From assembly GCF_003399765.1 (NCBI RefSeq), contig NZ_NFZV01000006.1:124001-188000 (forward strand): DNA of 64,000 nt, in the 5' to 3' direction. Of the stretch, positions 10,602 to 20,331 are shown piece by piece. Under the pieces are notes generated by a model, which was not told the origin of the DNA, did no database searches, and saw only the letters and a program-made list of their open reading frames with translations. This DNA comes from Alkalilimnicola ehrlichii. GTDB lineage: Bacteria; Pseudomonadota; Gammaproteobacteria; Nitrococcales; AK92. Position numbers and translations under genes: made by a program. The stretch's first letter is position 1, and each line of letters begins with the position of its first letter.

Positions 10602-11327
10602 ATGCTATTATCGCTGAGATACCGATTTCTCTTCGTACATATTGCTAAAACCGGCGGCACTAGCGTTCGAACCGCACTCAGCCGGTACCGCTACAACGGG
10701 CGCTATGGGATGTTAGCGTTCGCCGCCGACAAACTCGATCAGCTTAGCGGTCACCGCATTGGCGCGAAGTTCCCGCGCCACGCGAAAGCTATTGCCGCCA
10801 AAGAAATGCTGCCGCGCGAGGTGTACGAACAGCTATTCAAGTTCGTCTTTGTTAGAAATCCGTGGGACCTTCAAGTTAGTTCTTTCCACCATATCCGTCG
10901 TGAACGGCCGCAGCTGATGGGGCCTTATCATGATGACTTCGAAGGCTTTTTGCGTTGGAAACTGGACCCCGAGCGACCGTATCAGTACCACATCGACACC
11001 TCGATAGAACGACAATCTGATTACATTGTCGATCTTGATGGCAATGTAATCGTTGATTTCATCGGCCGGTACGAAAGCCTTAATGAGGACTATCAATGGA
11101 TCTGCCAGCGCATAGGCTTGGCTAACGATGAACCGCTACCACATAAACGCCAAGCCAAAGACAGGCAGAACGATTATCGTCGTTACTATAGCGATGCCAC
11201 TGCAGAGCTAGTTGCGCAGCACTTTGCCCGGGATATCGAGCTATTTGGATACAGCTTTGACGGCGCAACATCACCTAAGCCGAGAATCGAAAGCACTAGG
11301 TACGTTGTTCTTCCTGCTGGCGACTAG
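10602..11327 (+). CDS. Sulfotransferase family protein (copy 1)
   Basis: A PAPS-dependent sulfotransferase that probably moves sulfate onto a sugar of the LPS. The 5'-phosphosulfate loop is HIAKTGGTSVRTAL near residue 12 and the 3'-phosphate motif is FVFVRNPWDLQVSS. I chose the ATG at 10602 (241 residues) because the protein then starts like its close paralogue at 16351; the open frame extends upstream to 10503. It shares long blocks with that paralogue (KFPRHAKAIAAKEMLP, NVIVDFIGRYE). It stands at the outer edge of the LPS locus, convergent with the kinase gene that follows. The acceptor sugar cannot be read from the sequence; a carbohydrate is inferred from context. Confidence 0.85.
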   Translation: MLLSLRYRFLFVHIAKTGGTSVRTALSRYRYNGRYGMLAFAADKLDQLSGHRIGAKFPRHAKAIAAKEMLPREVYEQLFKFVFVRNPWDLQVSSFHHIRRERPQLMGPYHDDFEGFLRWKLDPERPYQYHIDTSIERQSDYIVDLDGNVIVDFIGRYESLNEDYQWICQRIGLANDEPLPHKRQAKDRQNDYRRYYSDATAELVAQHFARDIELFGYSFDGATSPKPRIESTRYVVLPAGD

Positions 11328-11348
11328 CGCCCGGTACTAATAAAGGCG

Positions 11349-11975
11349 CTACCGAATCGTATAAGCCTCGAAGATATTTTTAAGCATGGCATGATCTCGG
11401 TGTATACCACGTATAAGTTGTGCTTTCAGTAAAGGCCTGCGTAATGTGTCCAGATCTATGATCCAAGGCTCTTCATTATATATAAGTACATTTTTGCCTT
11501 TGAGATCACGGTGAGCGTATCCTGCCGAATGTAAATAAGAGATACTTTGGGCCAAGCGAAGAGCTACCCTCTCTTTCGCAGCACGACCAATGCTTGGGTC
11601 TGCAAAGTACTCATCAGCAGCGATCCCTTCTGCATACTCAAACACAAGAATCGGGCATGGTGTTAACCAACCTTCTTTTGCCTCAATGCGCGCCAAAGGA
11701 TACGGTGTTTTAATGCCGAGATTGAGGATCAGTTCTGCATTCCGCCAGCTACGGAGAGCTAAGCTGGGCCCTAGTACCCTCTTGAGCCTCGAAGACCAGT
11801 CAACAACGTTAAAACGTTTAATAATCACCGGCTCGCCTGCGACCTCTGCCTTGGCAACGGTTGATCGTGCATGAGTTTTAAAGAACTCAGAAGCCAAGCG
11901 GAACGGATCATCAGCATTTTTAGAGATTACTTCTTTGAATGCATCCCCGGCTTTCTCGTGCCAATAAATTTTCAT
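11349..11975 (-). CDS. LPS core kinase (InaA/WaaP-like)
   Basis: A 208-residue protein-kinase-like fold. The catalytic loop reads YAHRDLKGKNVL (HRD Asp about residue 157) and the metal-binding motif is IIDLD in place of DFG. A Lys in PVIIKRF (about residue 53) fits the ATP-binding position. Known relatives phosphorylate heptose or Kdo of the lipid A inner core on the cytoplasmic face. It lies downstream of waaA on the same strand, about 130 bp away, which supports an inner-core role. It is distinct from the second kinase at 14453. Which sugar it phosphorylates is not shown by the sequence. Confidence 0.75.
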   Translation of the reverse strand: MKIYWHEKAGDAFKEVISKNADDPFRLASEFFKTHARSTVAKAEVAGEPVIIKRFNVVDWSSRLKRVLGPSLALRSWRNAELILNLGIKTPYPLARIEAKEGWLTPCPILVFEYAEGIAADEYFADPSIGRAAKERVALRLAQSISYLHSAGYAHRDLKGKNVLIYNEEPWIIDLDTLRRPLLKAQLIRGIHRDHAMLKNIFEAYTIR

Positions 11976-12106
11976 TGAGTATCAATACCTAAGCGGGCGA
12001 GCAAGCCCTCAATAATATACTGAAGTAGAGCAATCCAGAAACCTACAGCTTCGCGGTCTGCCCCCCGAACTACGAAACATAACTATTGAGCGGTCGTTCT
12101 AAAGCA

Positions 12107-13380
12107 TCATCGTAATGAGGAACGAATCAGTTCTAGAACCCTACCTAAGGCACCCCTACCCTCCTTCACAAAGGCACGTCCGCTCGCACCCATCTTCTCG
12201 CGTAAGGACGCGTCATCGAGCAGTGCGTTGACACGTTCCGCCAGACTCTCCGCGTTATCTACGCAATAAGCAGCGTTGGCCGCGATCAGTGCCTCTGTTA
12301 CTTCCGTAGCATTAAAATAGTTTGGCCCAATCACTACCGGAACTGACAACACCGCTGCTTCCAGTGCATTATGCCCCCCTAAAGGCGCTAAGCTTCCGCC
12401 TATGAAAGCGAGATCTGCCGCAGCATAGAAAGTGGAAAGCTCACCTAAGGTGTCTCCAAGAAAAACATCAACGTCGGCAGCAACTTCTGACACAGCCTCA
12501 GTTCGACGCACTAGGCGGTAGCCGCGGTCAGCGCATAATTTCGCGACTTGATTAAAGCGCTCAGGATGACGAGGAACAAGGAGCAGAAGCAGATTCGGGA
12601 ACCGCTCTCGAACCCGATCAAAAGCCTCAAAAATAGGCTCCTCCTCACCTTCGCGCGTACTGGCAGCAATCCAAATGGGCCTATTTCCCATAACGCGCCT
12701 AAGCGCACGGCCTGCTAAAACTTGCTCATCGGGATAGGGCTGGTCGTGTTTTAGATTCCCAACGGCATCGACCCGCACCTTGCCCCCTCCAAGCTGACGC
12801 AAACGCATCGCGTCGCCCTCTGATTGCGCGGCAATCGCTGTGAATGCCTCCAACATCGTCTTTGCAAAGCCGAGGACGCGCTGATAACGCTTCAGCGAAC
12901 GTTCAGATAAGCGTCCATTGACCAAAAAAGAGGAACCCGTCGCCTACGCAACTGATAGAGAAGATTCGGCCATAACTCGACTTCCAAAATGACCCCGACC
13001 TCCGGCCGCATCCGGTTTAGGAAGCGGCGCACGGCACCAGGAACATCCAACGGCAAGTAGCTGTGAGAAACCTCCTCACCACATAGTTGGCCTAACCTTT
13101 CACGACCGGTGGGTGTGATCGTGGTGACATGTAAAGGTTTATCCGGATACTCTTCCCGTAACGCATGAATTAGAGGAATCGCCGCCTGAACCTCACCAAC
13201 TGAGGCGGCATGCAACCATATACAACCGGAAGGTACCGTTCTGAAATCAAGCGCCAGACGCTGGCCCCACCCTGTTCTGTAAGCTGGCTCACGCAATCCA
13301 CGGTAAGCTAGCCACGCCAGCACTATCGGCAAGCTAATATAAGCTAGCAGACTGTAAATAAAACGCACTTCACCTTCCAA
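12107..13380 (-). CDS. waaA: Kdo transferase WaaA (one-base frameshift near 12924-12929)
   Basis: CMP-Kdo:lipid IVA Kdo transferase (GT30), the enzyme that starts LPS inner-core synthesis at the inner membrane. An N-terminal hydrophobic anchor (FIYSLLAYISLPIVLAWLAY) is followed by WLHAASVGEVQAAIPL, which carries the family's catalytic Glu, and later GGSLAPLGGHNALEAA, which is typical of the nucleotide-sugar domain. Adding one base to the A run at 12924-12929 joins PLF to LVNGRLSERSLKRYQRV and gives 424 residues, the usual family length. The gene is essential in most Gram-negatives, so a true break is unlikely. Its start overlaps the end of the heptosyltransferase gene by 11 bp. Confidence 0.93.
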
Positions 13381-14479
13381 TCAGTAATCTGGGAAAACCG
13401 GCTTCTGCTAACGCATCCAAGTTTTGCATTACGTCGTTAACCTTTATGCGCTCCATAACTGACGGATCTCTCACTCTCTTCCCCCATGCAATCTCCTCTA
13501 CCGTTTTTCCGAACGCCTCTCTCACTGCATCAGGATACCGATTAACAGTCCATTTCAAGCTTAGGTAAGGCCCTGTTCGGAACGGGTTCGAACTCGCGTA
13601 CAAGCCAATAACGGGGGTGCCGACTGTATTAGCCATATGAGCAGGCCCTGAATCAGGCGAGATCAACACGTCAGCACGCTGCAACACGGCAAGCAGCTGC
13701 TTTAAAGAAGTGCCCCCAATCAAATTTAATGGCTTGGCGGTCATCAAGCGGCTTATTTCTTCCCCGTACCACTGCTCAAGTTCGCTCCCCCCACCAGTCA
13801 AAACCGTCTGCATGCCATAACGACGTGCAGCTTCGTCGGCTATGGTTGCATAAGACTCGGCAGGCCAGTTACGGAAGTTGTTTCGTCTTTCACTGCTGCA
13901 GGGGCTGATCACTAACACCCTCCCTCCGCCAATTCGCTCACGCACGAAGGCTTCGGCGTCGGACGGTATGGGGATATTCCAACTCAGCACCCGCTCGTGT
14001 AAACCTAACGCTTCCAAGAAAGCAAACATTGTCTCCTGCTGATGGACCCGTGGGTTTGATACAATGCGAGCATTGGTAAACAACCACTGAAAATCCTTGG
14101 CACGCGATTTATCGTAGCCCAAACGAATGTCTGCCGAGATAAGGCGAGAGAGAACACTAGCGCGCAGCGCTGCTTGCAGGTTAAGCAAAACATCAAAGCG
14201 ACGGCCCGCAAGTCTGGATCGTAGTTCTGTGTACCCTTTCCATCCGTTCCGCTTGTCGAAAGTGATAAACTCTACTCCTGGTATATCACTAAGTAGTGAC
14301 GCCTCAACACGGCCGATGACCCAGGTAATGGCCGTCTCAGGCCAATGTGCCTGCAGAGTTCGAACCAACGGAACAACGTGGCAAGTGTCCCCAATAGCGG
14401 ACAAACGTAGGATACAGAGACGTTTTGGAAGCGTCGCCAACGATAATTTGCGATGCAGACTCATAAGACAATCCAACAA
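13370..14479 (-). CDS. LPS heptosyltransferase, glycosyltransferase family 9
   Basis: A 369-residue GT9 enzyme of the WaaC/WaaF type, which adds ADP-heptose to the Kdo inner core. The N-terminus reads LCILRLSAIGDTCHVVPL and the C-terminal donor-binding motif SPDSGPAHMANTVGTPVIGL, both family hallmarks. A start at 14464 (MSLHRK) is also possible. It is co-transcribed with waaA and probably with the kinase gene downstream. Its 5' end overlaps that of the divergent kdkA gene. Whether it acts as heptosyltransferase I or II cannot be decided here, and only one GT9 gene is in the window. Confidence 0.88.
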   Translation of the reverse strand: MLDCLMSLHRKLSLATLPKRLCILRLSAIGDTCHVVPLVRTLQAHWPETAITWVIGRVEASLLSDIPGVEFITFDKRNGWKGYTELRSRLAGRRFDVLLNLQAALRASVLSRLISADIRLGYDKSRAKDFQWLFTNARIVSNPRVHQQETMFAFLEALGLHERVLSWNIPIPSDAEAFVRERIGGGRVLVISPCSSERRNNFRNWPAESYATIADEAARRYGMQTVLTGGGSELEQWYGEEISRLMTAKPLNLIGGTSLKQLLAVLQRADVLISPDSGPAHMANTVGTPVIGLYASSNPFRTGPYLSLKWTVNRYPDAVREAFGKTVEEIAWGKRVRDPSVMERIKVNDVMQNLDALAEAGFPRLLIGR

Positions 14480-15177
14480 GGTCGAAACTACATTGTATAC
14501 GACTCCGCTCTTTTACCGCAGGCCGGTGAGTGGTTGTTCGACCCCGTTGAGCTCAGAGAACGCGAATTACTGATTCGGGCAACCAGCGGCCGACGGAGCG
14601 CACATGTTTTCCGCTACGCAGGTAAACGCTTTGTATTACGCCATTATTGGCGGGGGGCACTATTGGGCGCCTCATTCGAGACAGCTACTTCTGGGTAGGG
14701 ATTAACAAGTCGCGTCCCATGCAAGAATGGGCGCTCTTGAACCAATTGCACTCTGAAGGCTTTCCAGTACCTCAACCGGCAGCTGTTAACATCCGCCGTT
14801 TCGGCATGACCTATCGCGCCAATATCATCACCTTGGAGTTACCGAACACTGAAACACTCGCCGATCGCCTAATACAGGCTCCCCTAGCACCGGAGATCTG
14901 GCAGCGCATCGGGACTACAATCGGCAAATTTCATTTGGCTGGCGCATATCATGCAGATCTGAACGCACGCAACATACTCGTCGATGACTACAACCGAATT
15001 TACCTCATTGACTGGGACCGCGGGCGCCTTCGTTCGTCTCCGTCTGCTTGGCGCTGGAAAAACGTTAAACGGCTACAAAGGTCACTACGTAAGATTGCAA
15101 GCTTCTCGTATCTGAATTTTTCCTCTAACGATATAGACGCTTTCCTCGCCGGTTATAACAGCGGAAAGCGCTCCTGA
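14453..15177 (+). CDS. kdkA: Kdo kinase-like LPS kinase (one-base frameshift near 14652-14657)
   Basis: Kdo kinase phosphorylates Kdo on the lipid A precursor. Adding one G in the run at 14652-14657 joins RHYWRG to GTIGRLIRDSYFWVG and gives 241 residues, the usual KdkA length. The catalytic loop is YHADLNARNIL and the metal site is LIDWDRGR; the N-terminal half has the family's VLRHYxRGG motif. It reads rightward and leads the GT4/sulfotransferase string (24-bp gap). Its first 27 bases overlap the start of the divergent heptosyltransferase gene, so at least one of the two promoters must lie inside the other gene. Confidence 0.85.
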
Positions 15178-15200
15178 GCTCCAACGATAGGCTGCCCATC

Positions 15201-16322
15201 ATGGATACTGCTCGCCCAAAGATTGCGATCCTCATTTCCTTCTCCGGCGATGGAGGAGTTGAAAAAATGATCTGCAGTCTTGCCAGGGGATTCCTCGAGG
15301 CGGGAGTGGCGGTCGACATGCTATTAATTAAAGCTAAGGGCTCACATGTTGACGCTATACCACCAGGTGCGCGGGTTATTCGTCTTAACGCTGCCACATC
15401 GTTGGCCAGCTTGCCCAGTATCATTCGCTACTTTAGGAAAGAACGACCGACTGCATTGTTAGCCGCCAAGGACCGGGCGGGCCGGGTAGCTCTCTTGGCA
15501 AAGCGTATTGCGAGAACCGATACACCCGTAGCGATCCGACTCGGTATGGATCTTTCAGGCTCCATGGTCGGTAAAAGTCGGCTGCAAAAAATATTGCGCT
15601 ACTGGCCTATCCGTAAGCTATACCCCAGGGCGGAAGCGATCATAGCCGTCTCCCAAGGAGTTGCGGAAGACATAAAAACAGTTGCCCACTTACCCAGCGA
15701 ACGAGTACATGTACTCCCGAACCCGACCATTACTCCTGAAATGCTCGCGCTCGCAAAAGAATCAGTAGAAGACAACTGGTTCAATAATGCTAACCACCAC
15801 AAACTGCTCGCGGTCGGAAGACTAACAAGGCAAAAAGGCTTCGACACACTGTTAGAAGCATTTGCATTAGTGCGGAGCACAAAGCCTTGTCGGCTACTTA
15901 TTCTTGGCGAAGGTCCGGCGCGCCCACAGCTGGAAAAGCAGATCAACGACCTCAACCTAACGGACTCGGTTCGTTTAGGTGGATTCTCGAAGAATCCCTA
16001 TGCGTACATGGCGCGCGCAGATTTATTCGTACTAGCCTCTCGCTTCGAAGGCTCCCCTAATGTTCTAAAAGAAGCCTTAGCACTTGGAACCCCCTGCGTG
16101 GCAACCGATTGCCCTAGCGGGCCAAGAGAGATTCTTCAAAACGGCCACTTCGGCCCGCTGGTTCCAATTAATGACCCTCAAGCGTTAGCAACCGCCATAC
16201 AGGACTGTCTTTCGAATCCGATAGATCGATCCATTCTACCTACAGCGGTTTCAGACTATACAATGAAGGCTAGTAGCGACGCGTACCTAAACCTGCTACT
16301 ACCGTCGCGCCTGCCAGGCTAA
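15201..16322 (+). CDS. Family 4 glycosyltransferase (copy a)
   Basis: A 373-residue GT-B glycosyltransferase, cytoplasmic face. The N-terminal acceptor domain begins KIAILISFSGDGGVEKM. The C-terminal GT4 domain has LLAVGRLTRQKGFDTLLEAF, LLILGEGPARPQLE and the donor-binding SRFEGSPNVLKEALALGTP with the conserved Glu pair, then CPSGPREILQ. It is closely similar in layout to the genes at 17058 and 21300, so the three are paralogues. It follows kdkA in the same direction and precedes a sulfotransferase. It probably adds one outer-core or O-antigen sugar; donor and linkage are unknown. Confidence 0.88.
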   Translation: MDTARPKIAILISFSGDGGVEKMICSLARGFLEAGVAVDMLLIKAKGSHVDAIPPGARVIRLNAATSLASLPSIIRYFRKERPTALLAAKDRAGRVALLAKRIARTDTPVAIRLGMDLSGSMVGKSRLQKILRYWPIRKLYPRAEAIIAVSQGVAEDIKTVAHLPSERVHVLPNPTITPEMLALAKESVEDNWFNNANHHKLLAVGRLTRQKGFDTLLEAFALVRSTKPCRLLILGEGPARPQLEKQINDLNLTDSVRLGGFSKNPYAYMARADLFVLASRFEGSPNVLKEALALGTPCVATDCPSGPREILQNGHFGPLVPINDPQALATAIQDCLSNPIDRSILPTAVSDYTMKASSDAYLNLLLPSRLPG

Positions 16323-16350
16323 CTACCTTTTCCCTGGAAGTATTTCAAAG

Positions 16351-17007
16351 ATGCTGGTCTCTTACTCACATAATTTCTTGTTCATTCATATCGCAAAGAC
16401 GGGCGGGACAAGCGTTCGCGCAGCGCTCCGCAAATATCGTGGCGCGCCACGCTATGCCGTCCCCTTGTTCCTGACTAGCATGTTTAGCCAGATGACGCGG
16501 CCACGACACAAGCTTGGCGTCAAGTTTCCACGGCACGCTAAGGCAATTGCGGCGAAGGAAATGCTACCTGCGCCAATCTTCAACGAGATGTTCAAGTTCG
16601 CGATAGTCCGTAACCCCTGGGATCTTCAGGTTAGCTCCTATCACCACATCCGCCGTGAAAAACCGGAAGTGCTCGAGGGAGTTAAGAGCTTCGAAGAATT
16701 TCTGCGCCTGAAATTCGATCCAGAACGTGATTACAACTATATGCTCGACATTTCGGCGGAACGCCAGTGGGAATATCTCGCCGACCTAAACGGCAATATC
16801 ATTGTTGACTTCATTGGCCGTTATGAGCGGCTGCAAGATGATTTCGCTACCATCTGCGATCGGATAGGGATTCCAACACCGACGCTGCCACATGAGCGCA
16901 AAGCTAAGGACCGTTCGGTATACCGTGATTACTACACCGAAGCAACGGCAGCCATGGTGGCTGAACACTATCAGCGCGACATCGAACTCTTGAACTATTC
17001 CTTCTAA
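16351..17007 (+). CDS. Sulfotransferase family protein (copy 2)
   Basis: A 218-residue PAPS-dependent sulfotransferase. The 5'-phosphosulfate loop is FIHIAKTGGTSVRAAL near residue 10 and the 3'-phosphate motif is FAIVRNPWDLQVSSYHH. It is very similar to the gene at 10602 along its whole length (KFPRHAKAIAAKEMLP, NIIVDFIGRYE, LPHERKAKDR), so they are recent duplicates or have the same acceptor type. It is sandwiched between two GT4 genes with short gaps, which suggests that it modifies the sugar laid down by a neighbouring enzyme. Carbohydrate acceptor is inferred. Confidence 0.85.
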   Translation: MLVSYSHNFLFIHIAKTGGTSVRAALRKYRGAPRYAVPLFLTSMFSQMTRPRHKLGVKFPRHAKAIAAKEMLPAPIFNEMFKFAIVRNPWDLQVSSYHHIRREKPEVLEGVKSFEEFLRLKFDPERDYNYMLDISAERQWEYLADLNGNIIVDFIGRYERLQDDFATICDRIGIPTPTLPHERKAKDRSVYRDYYTEATAAMVAEHYQRDIELLNYSF

Positions 17008-17057
17008 AGCATCGGCGGTTTTTCCGACGCATCAACTGGACCTACTTCAGCCGGCCC

Positions 17058-18169
17058 ATGAAAAAGCATCTCCTAAACTTGCAATCTTTGCAGCCACATC
17101 TGGCCACAGCGGCGTCGATAGGATACTTCGCAATCTTGTGCCCGAATTTACGAAACGAGGCGTTCTGACAGATATACTCAAAGTGGAAGGGCACGGGCCA
17201 CACTTTGACCAATTACCCGATGGCGCACGACTTGTTGAACTTGGATCTCGTCACTCCGGCACGAGCCTTATTCCTTTAATAAAGTACTTGCGCAAACATC
17301 GCCCCAACGCATTACTTTCGGATAAAGAACGAGTCAACCGAACTGCCCTATGGGCCTGTCGTCTGGCTAAGGTTAACACCCATCACGTGGTCCGTTTTGG
17401 CACCACGATGTCTATAAACCTTGCGCGTAAAAGCCGATGGGAACAACGAATGCAGACTTTCTCTTTACGCCGTTTTTACAAGCGGGCGAAGGCCATTATT
17501 GTCCCGTCTCATGGCGTTAAACATGACCTCGTGGAGCACTTCTCCCTTTCTCCAGACAATATTCATGTGATTCATAATCCTGTTCTGACGGCGGACTTTT
17601 TTCAACGGGCGCAGGAATCAATACATTGGCCCTGGGATAACGACGATAAAACGATCCCTGTAATTATTGGCGTCGGAGATCAATCACCACGCAAGGATTT
17701 TGCCACCTTAATGCGATCCTTTGCTCTCCTTAGACAGCAACGCCCTTGCCGATTATTGCTCGTGGGCGATGGTGAAGAACACGCCTACTTAAAGAGTTTG
17801 GCAGTTGAGCTACGCGTAAACGACGATGTAGCGTTTACTGGTTTTGTGGCGAATCCCTACCCCTTCATCAAGAAGGCCAATGTGCTAGCGCTAACGTCTA
17901 AGCATGAGGGCATGGGAATAGTCCTCGCGGAAGCCCTTGCACTCGGCGTTCAGGTTGTCTCGACCGACAGCCCGAGTGGACCACGAGAAGTTCTTCAAAA
18001 TGGCCGAGCCGGCTTTCTGGCACCCGTAGCAGATGTCGGGGGTATAGCCACAAGTCTCACCACGGCTCTAGACAAACCTATTGATCCGGAAATTTTATAT
18101 ACCGCAGCAAGCCGCTATAGCGCCGAACATAGCGCCGAACACTATCTTCGGGTGTTAGGCCTGGAGTAA
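17058..18169 (+). CDS. Family 4 glycosyltransferase (copy b; probable one-base frameshift near 17061-17065)
   Basis: The coding frame is clear from about 17066 (SPKLAIFAATSGHSGVDRIL, matching the N-terminus of the paralogue at 15201) but has no usable in-frame start there other than a GTG at 17138, which would cut off the acceptor-domain beginning. Adding one A to the run at 17061-17065 links it to the ATG at 17058 and gives 370 residues, the family length. The GT4 domain reads VIIGVGDQSPRKDFATLMRS, then SKHEGMGIVLAEALALGVQ and SPSGPREVLQNG. It differs from its two paralogues in the donor loop (EGMGIVL against EGSPNVL), so the sugar donor may differ. Confidence 0.82.
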
Positions 18170-18256
18170 GCGTTCACCTCCCCTAGGCCAGCGGTTCTTC
18201 TGCCCGCAAGCAATCGAGCACAAACCTGATCGCCAATTCTATTTCGGTATTAACAA

Positions 18257-19033
18257 ATGCATACAATAAGAACCTTCCTGACTATGCGCACTCCGTTTCA
18301 CCGGCGGTATCCATCTCCCTCAGCAAATGTCGCACATGAAGTTGACAAACGAATTGCAGTGGATAGACAACAAGGCTTTATATATTTTCGAATTCCAAAG
18401 GCCGCCAACTCTACCATATGCGCCACCCTATACCCGAAATCAAACCGCAATTCCGTAGACAAGAGAACTGCCAAAAGATATTTTGCGCGTGGCCGCTCAT
18501 TAACAGCCGATGAGATAAAGCACCTAGCCAGTCGATTCTTCCTATTCTCTTTCGTCAGAAACCCTTATACAAGAACTGCATCTGCCTACCTGGACAAGGT
18601 GAAGAGAAACACCAAAACACAAAATTTAATAAGGCAGCGCTTAAAACTGCCCGGCGAAGAGCCAGTTAGTTTTTTGACCTTTTTCCAATATTTGACAGCA
18701 GGAGGACTATATGATAACGCCCACTGGTACCCTCAGACAACGTTCATACCCTGCGGCACGAAGACCCTATCTTTTTTGGGTCGAGTGGAAAATATCAACG
18801 AAGATCTAGAATCAGTCTTAATGGCCATTAATAACAAGCGAAAGCCGGATCTCATCCTCCGAGCAGAACACCGCACAGGAGCTAACGATAGGCTACTGGA
18901 CTTGTACTGTCACTCCAGCCTCAACCTCGTAAACACGATTTACGACGCTGATTTCGACAATTTAGGCTACAAGAAGGTCGACTCATTGGCCGGAATCAAC
19001 CTCGATAGCTCGCCGTATAATATCGAGGCTTAG
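18257..19033 (+). CDS. Sulfotransferase family protein (copy 3)
   Basis: A 258-residue protein of the Sulfotransfer_2 type, related to carbohydrate sulfotransferases. The PAPS 5' loop is YFRIPKAANSTICATLYP (about residue 40) and the 3'-phosphate motif is FSFVRNPYTRTASAYLDK (about residue 97). It is more distant from copies 1 and 2 than they are from each other. Codon use and base composition are visibly more AT-rich than the flanking housekeeping genes. It lies 87 bp after a GT4 gene and 3 bp before waaL. The acceptor is unknown. Confidence 0.8.
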   Translation: MHTIRTFLTMRTPFHRRYPSPSANVAHEVDKRIAVDRQQGFIYFRIPKAANSTICATLYPKSNRNSVDKRTAKRYFARGRSLTADEIKHLASRFFLFSFVRNPYTRTASAYLDKVKRNTKTQNLIRQRLKLPGEEPVSFLTFFQYLTAGGLYDNAHWYPQTTFIPCGTKTLSFLGRVENINEDLESVLMAINNKRKPDLILRAEHRTGANDRLLDLYCHSSLNLVNTIYDADFDNLGYKKVDSLAGINLDSSPYNIEA

Positions 19034-19036
19034 ACC

Positions 19037-20328
19037 ATGACAAAAGGGATCGCATCTAGCTTATCTTTGTTCTCTCTATACTTACTCAGCTTGACGGTTG
19101 TTCTTTCAACGGCAGCTGTAAATATTGCATTATTTACTATAGTATTTTCTGCAGTTTTGGCGTGGCCATCGATGTGGTACGATTTCAGGAGAAATAGCCT
19201 TTTTTGGCTAACATTGGCATTAACCCTGTATACCATTACTCATTCTTTGATCTCAGTTTATTATCACCCTTCTCTTGCAGAGAGCAGCAATCCTCACTGG
19301 AGTCACATCGCACGGGTAACGGGTATTCTTAGTTTGTTTATTGGGTGGTGGATAGCATACCACCGCCGGCATGTCCCATACTTATTGATGACACTCCTCG
19401 CAGGTTTAGCCATTGGACTTTTCGCAGGTATCGACTTATCTGCGTTATTAAACGGGAGTGCGGTACATCGAGGCACATGGGGCACCCCTACCAACGAGGT
19501 AGGTTACCTTAGCGCCGTTGGCTTTGTCGGCTGCTTTATCGGCATCACCCAAGTTATTCTCTTCGGCAGCAAAAGGCTAAGCACGCTCGCACTCATTATC
19601 GGGCTAACTGCTACTTTATTCTTTTTTACTGTACTGTTGGGTTCCGGAACTCGCGGCGCATGGCTTGCGGCAACGATCGTTCTAGTGAGTTATATAGCGC
19701 TTCTCTTTATTCGGCTCAATAAGCACCACCCCAGGCACACAAAGCGCTACGCTTTAGTAACTGTGTTCCTGATGACAGCATTAGTCCCAATTCTCTATGC
19801 GAGCAGTAGCTCTCTCGAAAACCGTTTAGACAGCACATGGAAAATTGCTAAGGGTGTTTCAGAGTTTGATGTAAAGGATATCAACGCCGCCGATCCTTCT
19901 TCAGGCGCTCGAATCATGATGTGGCAAGAAGGGATAAAAGCCATTGCTGATAGGCCTCTGAGAGGCTGGGGGCTAGGGGGCAAGCACCTCGTAGCTGAAC
20001 AGGACGGAAGCAATCTTAAGAACCACCCACACTTTCATAACTTATACATAGAGATTGCTGTCGGGCTCGGGTTGCCAGGGTTTATTCTTTTTATCTTGGT
20101 ATACGGTAAAACGATAGTCACTTTTATGAAAAAAGAAAAAACCAATTATGAAGATTTCACTCCAGCATTACTTTCCGCCACTCTAGCACTATCGCTACTA
20201 GTTATGTTTTTGAGCTTCGTGTTGGCCAAACCCCAGGAAGAACGTTCTTTATTCTGCTTATAGGCTACTTAATTTCCTTCCAATTTTTGGGGAGAAATTC
20301 ATCACGACCAGAACCTGATCAGGATTGA
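19037..20328 (+). CDS. waaL: O-antigen ligase family protein (one-base frameshift near 20222-20226)
   Basis: A multispanning inner-membrane protein (about ten hydrophobic segments) of the Wzy_C/O-antigen ligase family, which joins undecaprenyl-linked O-antigen to lipid A-core at the periplasmic face. The large periplasmic loop (about residues 260-330) carries the family signature GWGLGGKHLV and the conserved HPHFHNLYIEIAVGLGLPG. As read, it ends at 20263; restoring one G near 20222-20226 changes the tail to FVLGQTPGRTFFILLIGYLI, the usual final segment, ending at 20328 (430 residues), four bases before the next gene. It could also be a Wzy polymerase; ligase is preferred because of the LPS-core context. 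Confidence 0.82.
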
Positions 20329-20331
20329 GAG

